64,000 nt of DNA from Glandiceps talaboti (lineage: Eukaryota > Hemichordata > Enteropneusta > Spengelidae): contig NC_135568.1 of assembly GCF_964340395.1 (NCBI RefSeq), positions 2,312,001-2,376,000 on the forward strand, written 5' to 3'. Positions 13,072 to 21,291 of this stretch are shown here, piece by piece. Under the pieces are notes generated by a model that was not told the DNA's origin, made no database searches, and worked only from the letters and a program-made list of their open reading frames with translations. The first letter of the stretch is position 1; the number at the start of each line of letters is the position of its first letter. Made by a program: the position numbers and the translations under genes.

Positions 13072-13096
13072 CTGACTGATTGCTTGCTTGCTTGAC

Positions 13097-13145
<49 letters not shown>

Positions 13146-16100
13146 ATATTCCATGGGATCACAATACTTACATTCTTTTGACATTCCAACTTCAAAACAT
13201 TTTTGTAATCTACAGTACTGGCATCGATTTCTGGTAACTTTGTTTATAATACATTTCCTCTCTCTGTGACAGGTATATTGCATATTCTTTTGGATACTTC
13301 TGCGGAAAAATCCCTGAGAAAAAAAAACACAACAAAGAAAAGACATAATTTCAATGCTTACAATACAAAATTTAATCCTTTTTTTAATCAATACTGACAA
13401 TCAGCAGTAAACCTGGGAATACCACACAAAATAATCCATGGAATGCATTATTTCTGCTGGGATTTACTGTCTCTTTCTTCGCAGGAACAAATTTTCCATG
13501 ATTCTATGATATTAGGTATTAACAACAAATGTTTTATCTAACTACACAAAGCAAATGTGAACAATAACAGTGCCAGATAGAGTAAAAAGAAAGCCTGGCT
13601 GACTACTCAAGTAGTTCACTGTAGCACAGTAGAGAAAAACAAGATAAACACAGATAAAATGGGATAAAATTGAATGATAACAAGATAAATGGTTGACACT
13701 GCAATATGAATATCAGTGACCAACTTGGTCACGTTGCAATGCTAAATTTTACAATTTCCTATCCAATGTGCCTTCTTAAGAAAGACCTAATTTGTTGTGA
13801 GTTAAAATAATAAAAACTGGGTTTTCTTGTAAGTCATCGTATAGTAAGAGATAGGAAAACACCAACTTTTGGTGTGTCACTAGAAATTGTGGTGTCGTGT
13901 TGCACTGGCTTTAGAGGACGTATTGCTTCTACAGTTTGGTTTGCAGGCAAGTGTTAACATTCAACACTCAATCTCAATCAATTGCCTTGTTGACTTAATT
14001 ATCATTTACAACATCAAGTACATTGATGGAATCATCTGCCATGACACCCACTACATCATTGTCTTTTTGAAAGAAATGACTCATCTCAGCAAGGTCAAGC
14101 TATAAGCCTATTTATACCATGTACGAGCCCAGTTCAACAAAAATTATAGAATACAGCTAAAACATCGAGGGATCGCCGAATGACTATGCGTATCATACAC
14201 ATTTTTTGTTTCCTAAGAACGATTTAGATAGATAAGAAACAGGATTCCCACAGACCACTCATTACAAATTTTGAATCAATATACTTGTATGTGTCAAAAT
14301 CTGAGCCTGCAATGTGATGACTTTCAATAGCTTGTTTGTTCCAAGGACGATGTGTGTGTGTGTGTATCAGTAGGGGTCAGATGGTGTTGTTTATGTTTGT
14401 ATTGAGTGGCATGTAGGAAGCCTGTTTCTTATCTATCTAAATTGTTCTTAGGAAACATAAAATTGTATGATACGCACAGTCGTTCGGTGATCCCTCGATA
14501 TTTTAGTGGTATACACTCTGGTCGTTCCATGCCACGATAATGCATGTCTATGTCACAACAATGTATGTCTACATCATTGGGTCTGCTGTGTTCAAAATAT
14601 GAATAAAAAAGCTCATAATTAACATTACTTTCCTTGAAATTTTTTTTCATATTTCTGGCACTTGTATAATTATTTTATTCTCCAATATTTTTCTTCATTC
14701 AGCTTGAAAATACTTGTGACCTAAGGGTTGTCACTACTTGTCTAGTGACTCATAGTAACAAGGGCCCCTAAGGCCTTCATATTTAAGGCCATTCATATTT
14801 TCCTTGGCTGAAGTGAATGAAGAAAAATATTGTGGAATAACATCTAATTATACATCCATAAACAGAAAAACATCAACAAGAAAATCAACCCATACCAACC
14901 AACATGTTATTTTGAAGTCTGTGAGATACAATCCTGCAGTAATAAAGTATTCCATGCTATTCCATAGCATTTGTACATCGCCCTCTATAGTTAGTTATTG
15001 ACTATCATACTACTGTATTATACATCTGTCACCTAATATCCTAGATTTCAGATATGCGGGTGGTATTAGAATACACTATATTATAATAAGTACTTTCCCC
15101 GAAGAAATAGGTATTAAGGAAGTAGGAGATCACATCTATTTTAGATGTGTTGGAAGGCCTCTTCACATAATAGTTAACATTCACAAACAGATTAGAAATC
15201 CCCTGGCATTTAATGTACACATAAAAGGCCATAAAACTATTCTTATCAAATGATGGAATGTAATACAAGTCTCTGTACTTTCAACATGCTGTGCAAAGTG
15301 TTATTAATCCAATTCATTGGTTTACTTTCACTTTTTGTAACAGGTTCTGTTCGTCAATGCTTTGATGTCAGCAGTTGTACGTTGCCAGGACGTCCTTCTT
15401 ATCCCTCCCCTTATGAATGTATGCACACTGAAGGATAGCACAAGTGGAAATCAAAGTGAAAGAATCTCACCAACTGTTACCAACAGATGTCTGATAGATG
15501 TAAATCAGTTGCTGACATCCATTATGTAATCTCATATTTGTGGGGCCAAATATCAACATTCACACATATCTGGGAACTATCAGCCATCTTTATCTGATTT
15601 TGATTACACACACCATGTGCAATGTGGGTGTCAACACGCAAGATGAGAATAGCAATCACTAACACCCTTTCCATCATTTGTCAAACAGGATGAGCACAGC
15701 ATCCACAACAGCTGATATCTATGAACTGTCACGCAAGAGATGAGGCGACATATACATTTTACTCAGATCACAGTATAAACTTAAGTTCAAGTTGCAATAC
15801 TTACAATTATGAAGTCTTTTCCTTACCTTACATACAACCTTGTTGGTTGGGTAATCAAAAAGTATTTAATTCAAGTTATCAAGTTATTGCAGTTTTTAAG
15901 TCTGCAGATGCAATGGCAATGGTTACTACATAATTCAGAAATTGGAATTCAAATCTTTACTTATTTACAACCAGTTCTATCAGTCCCCTGTATAAACTCA
16001 AGTTCAAGTTGCAATACTTACAATTTATGAAGTGTTTTCCTTACCTTACAACCTTCACAAGAGCTAACCCCATAATGATATCCTGATGATTTATCTTGAC

Positions 16101-19100
16101 ACACAAAACAAGGTTTATAAACTCTTGGAGGAGGAGGTGAGTCTGGTGAACTTGGTGATAATGAGTTGGTGTCTGATGTCGTGGCAACTGAAGAAGTTGA
16201 TGGATTGTAAGCATAGTCTGACATACTTGTACCCATGGTCATACCAGCCGTGTTCATGGCACCCGAATAATCTGACAAAAAAAGAAGAAACAAAACTGCT
16301 GAAAAGAACTTGATGACAAAGAATATTCAGCAAAGTTTTTGGAGACATCAATATTTTTGTCATGCTTATTTGCTTTTCTGCTGACTCCAATAAGACAATA
16401 TATGTCCATGGAAAGGACCTCCACTAAAGAATGAATCAGGAAAAAGTGTCAACTCAGTGTTTCTTGGCAATTACTGCGTAATGTATATGATACAAAAATG
16501 AAATAATAGTCTAAGAGAATATTCTGCCATGTTTTTTATTAGTGGTAACCCGTTGACAGCTATATAAACACATGCCCTAGTCTAGAGGCTATCCATGGCT
16601 TCCAATCTCTCTTCCCCCATCTAGCTCAATGAGATATCATGAACCAAAAGTTGTTCATGCAAATGAGTAAACCCCCAACTGTTAGAATGATGTAAACAAT
16701 GTATAAGTAGCAGCCCGAGCTGACAAATATACCATATTTGGACATTACTTTACCATATTTGGAAATTACTGTGCCATATTTAGATATTACTGTACCATAT
16801 TTGGACATTATGCAACTGCCCTGATAAACACTAACTTATCATTGGGCAGAATTGGCTGTGGTTGAATTTGCAATTGCATCTCAGGATCTCATTGACCTAG
16901 ACATGATGGATAGCCTCCAGACTACAGACGCCCACTATCTCCATACTTTCCTGTCAATCTAAATTTTGTGATCATGATGTCACCCTTTCCATCAAAACAA
17001 CTGAAGACACATGGACTTGTGTACATACATTTATCACGTTTGTGGTTTTTTAGGAAAGCACTTAACTGAATCAATTTAAAGATCTCATTTGTAAAAAATA
17101 GTGGTTTATAACATTTCAGAAGAATGTAAAATTGAACAACAAATATTTTATGCATTTCCCCCTACATACGATAAGCTAAAAATAAATGCCTGTCATCTCT
17201 ATATAAAGTATGATAACATGTTAAGATGTCAGCTGTGCTTTCGATTCAGAAAATTGCTCACAACAGCAGTACAGAGCTAACAAAACAGATTTTGATGGTA
17301 ACTAATTACATCATTGTATATCCATAAATTTGTCCTTCTTCTACGGCAGAGTTTTTCAACCTTATCTAAATTAAATACATTATTTATTTCCTTTTGAGTA
17401 ATTTTTGTTCAAATCTTCCCTGGCAGGTGTTGTTATTGTAATAATGTATATATCATTAATAATTCAATGAGATTAAGACAAACTGACACTGTGGGTAAAT
17501 ATCAAAGGGGCATAACCTGGGTTTATACATATTTTGGGGGCTAATTTTCACTACATATTGGGGAGGTGCTAATATTCACTGCATATGGGAGGGGGGTTAA
17601 TTTCACAACATCTTTGAAAGTAATTTTCACTAATATGGGGGAGGGGGTTTCACTATATATTTTTACAGGGTAATTTTCGCTACATATTTATTTATATTTT
17701 TGGGGGGGGGAGGGGAGTAAAATTTTGAGGGTACTTTTCACAACATATTTCGTGGAAGAAGGTAATTTTCACTTCTTATTGTTTTTTTAATGACATCGAA
17801 GGTATGTATTGACAATAAACATTTTATTAAAAATAGTTTATTCAAAGTGTTTCCAGATAAGTTGAAAAATATCATTATACTCAGCTTGTACAGAATTAAG
17901 TCATTTAAAAATTCAAATTGTAAAAAAACCCTAAGTTTCCCATACATTTTATGATTGTTTTTGTATAAATAAGTGCAGTTTTATCCCCTTACCAGCAATA
18001 GCGAAAAAATTACTTCCTTACATCCATAGCAGAATCAGATGAAATTGACCTAATTTTTGCATGTAAACATGTGGGGCCAAAGGTCACCAGTTATGTACTT
18101 TGTATATGTAACTAGGTCACGTACATTAGCCTTGACCTTTGTGGATAATTTTAGAATTGAACTTTATGCTAATACTTTAGTAAACACTGATTTGAAAATG
18201 ATCACTGCCTTATATTTGATTAGAGGGTGGTATCAAGAAATCAATAAGCTCTCTTGTTTTTTCACTCTTGTTTTTCTTTATACAAATGCAAATTTACAGA
18301 ATTGTTTTTCTTTAATTTTCATATTATCTTTTCTCTGTTACTGAGATCTAATACTAACTTTACCAAGCATACTGCAGTGGATGTAAGCATATGTTTTTGG
18401 CACACAATCAGAAGGTAACCTTGAATCTATGCAAACTACTAGATATTGTCAATACACCACACAAACATGTTGTCATAAACAGTACCACCTGATTTCCTTT
18501 CCATTTACCTAAGTCCTTAAATACCACATAAGAATAATTTCAATCACTCTCAGAACCAGAAATAGCATTTTATTTCACACTAGCATGTCAAAATAGAACA
18601 AGTAGGTACACTTTGATATTCTCATTCACATCCAGTAGTGCACGTACCATGCAGAGAGAGCAGAAGTCGTCGTGTTGACCAAGGAAATTGAATGATTACT
18701 ATGACTGCACATGACATTTAAATTCTATTTCATGTAACAAGAATTTCAACCTTCCCGAGCACGCACAGATATGTATTTGTCAGTTTGGCTCATCAAACCA
18801 TGAAACATTAAATATAATATATGTAAGTACGATAAACATTAATATTTTCAAGTGTAATTATTTTCATTTTATTTGCTTTACCTGATAACGTCACGTTGTA
18901 TGAAATGAGAATTAGGTAAATTGAATGCAAAATGGACAAAGTTTGTGCTTACCTAAGTGGTAAGATATAGATCAATGTAGCATAAAAAATAAATTAATTA
19001 GTTAGGCCCCACCCCCACCCTTTTAAATAAAGTGGCCAAAACTGCTTCAAACAGCACAATCACGTTCAAATCCCTGTAGTAGTATGTAGTGGTATGAATA

Positions 19101-19557
19101 CAAAGCCACTATTAAGTGAGGAAAAAATAACTTTTGTTGACTTTACTGTATTTTAGTGCCCTGCATTTACTATTATAGCAAAAATTCTTCTATTTCTCAA
19201 TTTGACGACATTTTTAGATATATTTGTATTCAGGGGTACAAAACAGATTCCATTAAAAGTAAAATCGTTTTTGTACGATGAGAACTAAAATGGCTCAAAA
19301 ACCCCCAACCCAAAGTAAAAGAATTTAGTTTTTTTAATCCTACATTGAAATATTGATCTTGCCCCTAAGTAACAACATCTATCCTGTTCAATGACAAAGT
19401 GAAAGTGTTACAGTTTGAAACAACACATGTCAAATACTGCTCTGATAGAATCACAGTATTACGATTAAGTTCAAATAAAAACTTAAAATGGAATTTATTT
19501 ACTTAAAGCATCTGATCATGATGTCATTTTGTTCTTACCTGGGTAACCGTCCATCAT
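4760..19557 (-). CDS. RAR: Retinoic acid receptor (NR1B), complete, eight coding exons
   Basis: Ligand-regulated nuclear transcription factor that acts with RXR on AGGTCA repeats. Coding exons in transcript order: 19557-19539, 16271-16045, 13313-13172, 11866-11712, 6545-6360, 6167-5963, 5586-5428, 5055-4760. All junctions are GT-AG and in phase, giving 1389 nt and 462 residues, the usual RAR length. A/B domain 1-56 ends in [14 protein letters not shown]. The DBD is about 61-126, with eight zinc cysteines (61, 64, 78, 81, 97, 103, 113, 116) and P-box CEGCKG. Then come the hinge RNDRNKKKK (132-140), an LBD of about 180-388 with VEFAK and [10 protein letters not shown], and the AF-2 core IINEMV (383-388). 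The tail, about 389-462, is Ser/Glu-rich. Arg250, Arg246 and the charge clamp (Lys218, Lys236, Glu386) are kept, but many pocket residues differ from vertebrate RARs. An in-frame stop at 19606-19608 supports the start. Confidence 0.97.
5149..5311. repeat. Compound microsatellite (CA)n-(CATA)n-(CA)n in RAR intron 7
   Basis: About 36 CA units at 5149-5221, a short unique spacer, about 12 CATA units at 5242-5289, then CA again to 5311. The whole array sits inside the 372-base intron between exons 7 and 8 and makes up nearly half of it. Long ORFs on both strands here are artefacts of the repeat. Confidence 0.97.
5428..5586 (-). CDS. RAR: RAR coding exon 7: LBD helices 8-10
   Basis: The acceptor TTTCTTTACAG and donor GGTAAGTG frame an exon with entry and exit phase 1. 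It encodes [20 protein letters not shown] then [20 protein letters not shown] and [13 protein letters not shown]. The QEP.LEAL and RRRRP..PH.F blocks and MKITDLR are diagnostic of the RAR subfamily. Confidence 0.97.
5587..5962 (-). other. RAR intron 6
   Basis: 376-base GT-AG intron. It contains a short AT microsatellite (5754-5766) and nothing else I can name. Confidence 0.9.
5963..6167 (-). CDS. RAR: RAR coding exon 6: LBD helices 5-8
   Basis: It follows TTCCTCTTTGTAG and ends AGTGGAG before GTAAGT. It encodes [20 protein letters not shown] then [20 protein letters not shown] and further to [10 protein letters not shown]. Arg250 corresponds to RAR-gamma Arg278, which anchors the retinoid carboxylate, and Phe260 to Phe288. 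Ser289 of RAR-gamma, the third carboxylate contact, is Thr261 here. Confidence 0.97.
6360..6545 (-). CDS. RAR: RAR coding exon 5: LBD helices 1-5
   Basis: Sixty-two codons, phase 0 at both ends, acceptor TTTTACAG and donor ATGGTAAGT. It encodes [20 protein letters not shown] then [20 protein letters not shown] and ACLEVM. VEFAK and DQITLLK form the conserved co-activator groove. The retinoid-facing Trp227, Phe230, Leu233 and Cys237 of RAR-gamma are Phe199, Val202, Met205 and Ala209. Confidence 0.97.
6945..7329. repeat. 65-bp tandem repeat, about 6 copies
   Basis: Each unit carries ATTGTAATATGAATGCTATA, then GTGTAGCACATAGAGAAAGT and CTTCAGTGTTAC. Copies are about 65 bases apart (near 6950, 7015, 7080, 7145, 7210, 7280) and over 90 percent alike by eye. 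Confidence 0.95.
7354..8058. repeat. 26-bp repeat with core GGATGACTAGTCAAG, split array
   Basis: Two copies lie at 7354-7412 and about nine more at 7791-8058. Both blocks end with the same stretch, AGAATACTATTGGTTAACCA, so the outlying pair looks like a displaced copy of the array end. 7413-7790 between them is unrelated. Confidence 0.9.
8815..9000 (+). repeat. Dispersed repeat, relative of 2403-2660
   Basis: Same order of conserved words as the copy at 2403-2660 (TGCACC, TCTCCAAGCTTTGCCATATG, TTTAGTTTTCAAGG). It runs directly into the GGCCATATTGGAT array. Confidence 0.65.
8970..9199. repeat. GGCCATATTGGAT tandem array
   Basis: About 12 copies of GGCCATATTGGATTCTA or the longer GGCCATATTGGATACTAAAT, arranged as higher-order units of about 18 and 36 bases. 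The same word occurs in the element at 51180-51762 (GGCCATATTGGATCGTATCA). Confidence 0.93.
10353..10737. mobile_element. TIR element (non-autonomous DNA transposon-like)
   Basis: The left end TTAGGCGTAAAAAAATTGTG followed by TGGTTCCGATTAC is matched in inverse at the right end by GTAACCGGAACCGAACAACT then GTTTTTATTAGGCC. Length is about 385 bases and no ORF is present. A GGGTCGGGTAAC block near the right end resembles the element at 23902-24350. I could not identify a target duplication. Confidence 0.65.
11018..11425. mobile_element. Foldback element with about 75-bp inverted arms
   Basis: The left arm 11020-11092 (TAGTTTAGAGTTCTAAACTG ... ATTACTAATACGAG) is answered by 11345-11420 (GGTATTAGTAATGAAGTTTT ... 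CAGTTTAGAATTCTAGACTA), with few mismatches. The interior is unusually CpG-rich for this intron (GACGTTGTCGCGTTCACACG). No ORF. Likely a MITE-like insertion. Confidence 0.8.
11712..11866 (-). CDS. RAR: RAR coding exon 4: hinge and LBD helix 1
   Basis: The acceptor TTTCTTAG joins the T of the previous exon to make Cys130, giving [15 protein letters not shown]. Vertebrate RARs have Ser at this position. The exon continues [20 protein letters not shown] then [20 protein letters not shown] and V. The AHKETFP motif and the basic RNDRNKKKK block are typical of RARs. Donor GTGGTAGGT, phase 0. Confidence 0.97.
11895..11970 (+). repeat. Possible tRNA-derived SINE remnant
   Basis: GGTGGCTGAGCAGTTAGCTC resembles a pol III A box. 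A B-box-like GTTAGAACCAAG follows about 40 bases on but is degenerate. No cloverleaf, no poly-A tail. Confidence 0.3.
12007..12500. repeat. 66-bp direct repeat, about 5 copies, plus one inverted copy
   Basis: TTCCTTTCACACTGGTCATT recurs every 66 bases between about 12170 and 12440. 12007-12049 carries the same sequence in reverse complement (AATGAAATTCAAATGACCAG ... AAAGGAATATAC). Because 66 is a multiple of three the array keeps a 150-codon plus-strand frame open with 22-residue repeats; I regard that frame as an artefact. Confidence 0.9.
12522..12873. mobile_element. Foldback element, near-complete 350-bp palindrome
   Basis: The left half GATTAAAGTGGTTATATGGA ... ATTTATTTGG ... ACAATTTTATCATAGCTTCC is answered from the right end inward by AATTAAAGTAGCCATATGGA ... 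ACAATTTTATCATGGCTTAC (reverse complement). Arms are about 165-170 bases and meet near 12697. A related half copy lies at 32885-33100. A tetranucleotide array starts exactly at its right end. No ORF. Confidence 0.85.
12872..13145. repeat. (TTGA)n array with TGAC/TGCT variants, next to exon 3 donor
   Basis: About 68 tetranucleotide units, mostly ATTG with patterned ACTG and CTTG interruptions that themselves repeat as a block (GACTGACTGATTGCTTGCTT occurs twice about 60 bases apart). It starts at the terminus of the foldback element and ends 26 bases from the RAR exon 3 splice donor. Confidence 0.97.
13172..13313 (-). CDS. RAR: RAR coding exon 3: second zinc finger
   Basis: Acceptor TTTTCTCAG and donor GAATGTAAGT. 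It encodes [20 protein letters not shown] then [20 protein letters not shown] and EVGMSKE. This is the near-invariant RAR second zinc finger with its four cysteines. The intron between the two fingers, right after CEGCK, is at the position known in vertebrate RAR genes. Confidence 0.98.
13795..13920 (+). repeat. Partial copy of the TIR element at 35009-35323
   Basis: Shares TTGTTGTGAGT, AAAAACT.GG.TT.CTTGT, ATAGTAAGAGATAGG and TTTTGGTG.GT..CTAGAAAT in order with 35030-35135. Only the left and central part is present. Confidence 0.75.
14161..14507. mobile_element. Foldback element with about 85-bp inverted arms
   Basis: Left arm 14161-14250 (ACATCGAGGGATCGCCGAAT ... TTTAGATAGATAAGAAACAG) pairs with right arm 14420-14507 (CCTGTTTCTTATCTATCTAA ... 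GTGATCCCTCGATATTTT). Mismatches are few and mainly C-to-T at CpG, as expected if the element is ageing in methylated DNA. No ORF in the spacer. Confidence 0.85.
14515..14770 (+). repeat. Dispersed repeat family copy (as 1600-1856)
   Basis: Contains AAAAAAGCTCATAATTAACA, a TGGCACTTGTATAATTA-like segment and CTTCATTCAGCTTGAAAATA, colinear with the copy near 1.7 kb. It directly follows the foldback element, so the two may be one composite element. Confidence 0.6.
15170..15450 (+). repeat. Half copy of the foldback family at 20.4 and 35.4 kb
   Basis: The centre and right arm are present: AAAAGGCCATAAAACT, TTATCAAATGATGGAATGTA, TACAAGTCTCTGTACTT, CATGCTGTGCAAAGTGTTAT and TTGATGTCAGCAGTTGTA, in the order found at 20560-20770 and 35640-35800. 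The left arm is missing or badly decayed. Confidence 0.8.
16045..16271 (-). CDS. RAR: RAR coding exon 2: A/B domain and first zinc finger
   Basis: Acceptor TTTTTTTGTCAG, donor AAGGTAAGG. It encodes a Ser/Thr/Pro-rich A/B region ending [20 protein letters not shown], then [18 protein letters not shown]. The SP-rich run before PPPRVYKPC is where vertebrate RARs are phosphorylated by proline-directed kinases. The P-box CEGCKG is completed by the first codon of the next exon and predicts AGGTCA half-site binding. Confidence 0.98.
16695..16925 (+). repeat. Dispersed repeat with TACCATATTTGGACATTA units (copy at 62780-63000)
   Basis: GAGCTGACAAATATACCATA is identical to 62784-62803. Four to five 18-20-base units follow here and two at 62.8 kb; both copies then share the CC..ATAAACACTAA segment and GAATTT..AATTGCATCTCA. 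Confidence 0.85.
17515..17780. repeat. Degenerate G-rich tandem repeat
   Basis: Six or so imperfect copies of a module like TAATTTTCACTACATATT followed by a GGGG-rich stretch, about 35-45 bases apart. G runs reach eight to nine bases at 17702-17712. Strongly asymmetric G/C strand composition. Confidence 0.75.
19539..19557 (-). CDS. RAR: RAR coding exon 1: initiator exon
   Basis: ATGATGGACGGTTACCCAG before GTAAGAAC gives MMDGYP plus one base, which joins AT of exon 2 to make Asp7. The phase fits exactly. An in-frame TGA lies 48 bases upstream at 19606-19608 with no AG acceptor in between, so translation very probably starts here. The second ATG would give a protein one residue shorter. Confidence 0.88.
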
Positions 19558-19961
19558 GAAGAATGTAGAAGTGAAAATGTTGTAGTTGGAAGCGTAGAGA
19601 TTACATCAATATTGATTATACGGACTTAATACTTGATTCACTACAACACTGGATTAGATTCAAAGCTGCTTCGTTAAAAACCAAAATCACACTTCAATGG
19701 TTTCTCCCTTATTGAACACAAAGGCTGACCCACAAGTTAACTCGTTTAATGACTACGTCAAATTCTTTGAACATCACTCCTATAAATCAAACAGAAGTGA
19801 AACTGTATTAAGCAATGTGGAAGCAAAGGAAAGAAAATTAAAAACTGTTTTAAGTTTGAGAACATATTTTACGGCATAGAACATTGTTACGTATTTTAAT
19901 AACAGTTTTCCAAAAAAGAATTGCATTGCTTCTTTTTAAAACTCAAATTTAATAAAAGCCT
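19558..19961 (-). other. RAR: Probable RAR 5' UTR exon (candidate boundary 19961)
   Basis: A good minus-strand splice acceptor, TTTATGTTTCAG ending at 19962, with a branch-like CCAACTAAA upstream, could begin this leader exon. If so, transcription starts further away, possibly in the CpG-rich region at 45 kb. Alternatively the TATA-like element at 20030-20037 would place the start near 20.0 kb. The sequence alone does not decide. Confidence 0.4.
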
Positions 19962-20029
19962 CTGAAACATAAATATTTTTTAGTTGGTCATCTGGAGGTG
20001 ACAAGTCCACATCTCTGTTATTTCTGTTT

Positions 20030-20037
20030 CTTTTATA
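20030..20037 (-). promoter_or_regulatory. TATA-like sequence upstream of RAR leader
   Basis: On the minus strand the sequence reads AGATATAAAAGAAAC, with TATAAAAG matching the TATA consensus about 475 bases before the RAR start codon. AT-rich DNA produces such matches often, so support is weak. Confidence 0.25.
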
Positions 20038-20106
20038 TCTTTTTCATCACATCTTAATTCACTGTCACCTCTTTCTCTTTCGTTTCCCTATTATTCTCTA
20101 TGTCTG

Positions 20107-20110
20107 CATG

Positions 20111-20150
<40 letters not shown>

Positions 20151-20158
20151 TGTCTGTG
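20107..20158. repeat. (CTGT)n microsatellite
   Basis: About 12 CTGT units with one TTGT interruption. Confidence 0.95.
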
Positions 20159-20395
20159 TCTTTTTCACCCTTTTTTACTCTCTCCTAGCTGCCCTCCCAC
20201 CCTCCTGTATATCAAGCGGTTTCTCTCTCCTCCCCCCTCCCCTCCCTCCCCCTACCACACATACTGTTTAAAGACTACCATTGTGATACAATAGACACTT
20301 CTTGACATGCACAACAACATGTTAGAAAGATAGACAAGTCTGAAACATAAGGAACAAATACTTGTCATACAAAATGAGTCACTAGACACTAGTAC

Positions 20396-20772
20396 TACAA
20401 TTACAATGCCAATATCAGTGGACGAACTGTTGTTACAAACAATGAAAGTAAACTTATGAACTGGAATAATAACACTTGGCACAGCATGTTGGAAGTACAG
20501 AGACCTGTATTGAATTCCATCATTTGATAACAACAGTTTTATGGCCACTTTACACAATATTTTATGTTCACAAACAAATTTCCAGCTCCCCTGGTACTTC
20601 ATATACACATAGAGAAGCCATAAAAATGTATTTATCAAACCATGGTGTGTAATGCAAATCTCTCTGTTCCAACATGTTGTACCAAGTGTTATCCAATTCA
20701 TTTATTTACTTTCCCTGTTTGTAACACTAACAGGTTCCATTCATCCACGGTCTGATGTCGGATGTTATATTA
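20396..20772. mobile_element. Foldback element, complete copy (family also at 15.2 and 35.4 kb)
   Basis: The left arm (TTACAAACAATGAAAGTAAA, AACACTTGGCACAGCATGTT, GGAAGTACAGAGAC, TTTGATAACAACAGTTTTAT) is mirrored by the right arm (ATAAAAATGTATTTATCAAA, TCTCTGTTCCAACATGTTGT, ACTTTCCCTGTTTGTAAC). Arms are about 140 bases with a loop of about 75. No ORF beyond short chance frames. Non-autonomous. Confidence 0.88.
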
Positions 20773-21275
20773 CAGCAAGTAAAGTTCTAAGTACTATAGT
20801 TTAACACAATGACACAATTGTATCACCTACTAAACAGGCCCCTTGTACATTAGAAGTATGAAAAAAACAACTGTTAGTGTTACACAGAGAATGTGACCTT
20901 ATCCTTGTATCACACACAGGCAAAAAATATACCATTGAGATCGCATACCTTGGTGGACTTTCACACTGACAGTTGATAAACAACTCTGACCTCGGAAGTT
21001 GAACTGTTTGATCCACGAAAAGTGCTAAATATATAGCTCTATTTAGAGTACATGGTTGACCACTTCCACACAGTACAAGATGTCTGGTTGAATACAGTGA
21101 CTATACTTTTGGAAAACTTCCAAAGCAATACATATGATCCACTAGATCCAGCAATGCCAATTCAAGATGCAGAAACCACAATAATATCACCTTTGGCCTC
21201 AACTGACCTAGATACAAAGCAGTGCCCATTGTCAGATTTGCATAAATTATGTAAACCCATCACAATGGCAACACA

Positions 21276-21291
21276 TGACCTTATATGACCT
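21276..21291 (-). promoter_or_regulatory. Perfect DR4 nuclear-receptor element
   Basis: On the minus strand it reads AGGTCATATAAGGTCA: two exact half-sites in direct repeat, four bases apart. A third exact AGGTCA is on the plus strand at 21301-21306. DR4 is bound by several RXR heterodimers; RAR-RXR prefers DR5 and DR2 but also binds other spacings. It is 1.7 kb upstream of the RAR start codon. Regulatory role is inference. Confidence 0.45.

Larger units (their letters stand above)
11867..13171 (-). other. RAR intron 3 (1.3 kb), almost entirely repeats
   Basis: Consists of a tRNA-SINE-like remnant (about 11895-11965), an inverted copy plus direct 66-bp repeats (12007-12500), a foldback element (12522-12873) and a tetranucleotide array (12872-13145). 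These abut one another in series. Confidence 0.85.
13314..16044 (-). other. RAR intron 2 (2.7 kb)
   Basis: No exon seen. It holds a partial copy of the 35.0-kb TIR element (13795-13920), a foldback element (14161-14507), a dispersed repeat (14515-14770) and half of a foldback element (15170-15450). Nothing recognisable in 13320-13790 or 15450-16040. Confidence 0.85.
16272..19538 (-). other. RAR intron 1 (3.3 kb)
   Basis: It contains a dispersed repeat with internal tandem units (16695-16925) and a G-rich degenerate tandem repeat (17515-17780). Three AGGTCA half-sites lie within 18074-18137 but not in a standard direct-repeat spacing. The rest shows nothing I can name. Confidence 0.8.

Noticed and set aside
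12773-13195. [11 protein letters not shown]-rich ORFs extending the zinc-finger exon
   Set aside because: Translation of the (TTGA)n array past the true donor GTAAGT. The RAR frame continues at 11866 with an exact phase match.
18074-18137. Possible retinoic acid response element in RAR intron 1
   Set aside because: Three exact AGGTCA half-sites occur, but spacings (over 10 bases) and orientations fit no standard DR, IR or ER element. I found no DR5 or DR2 in the window.
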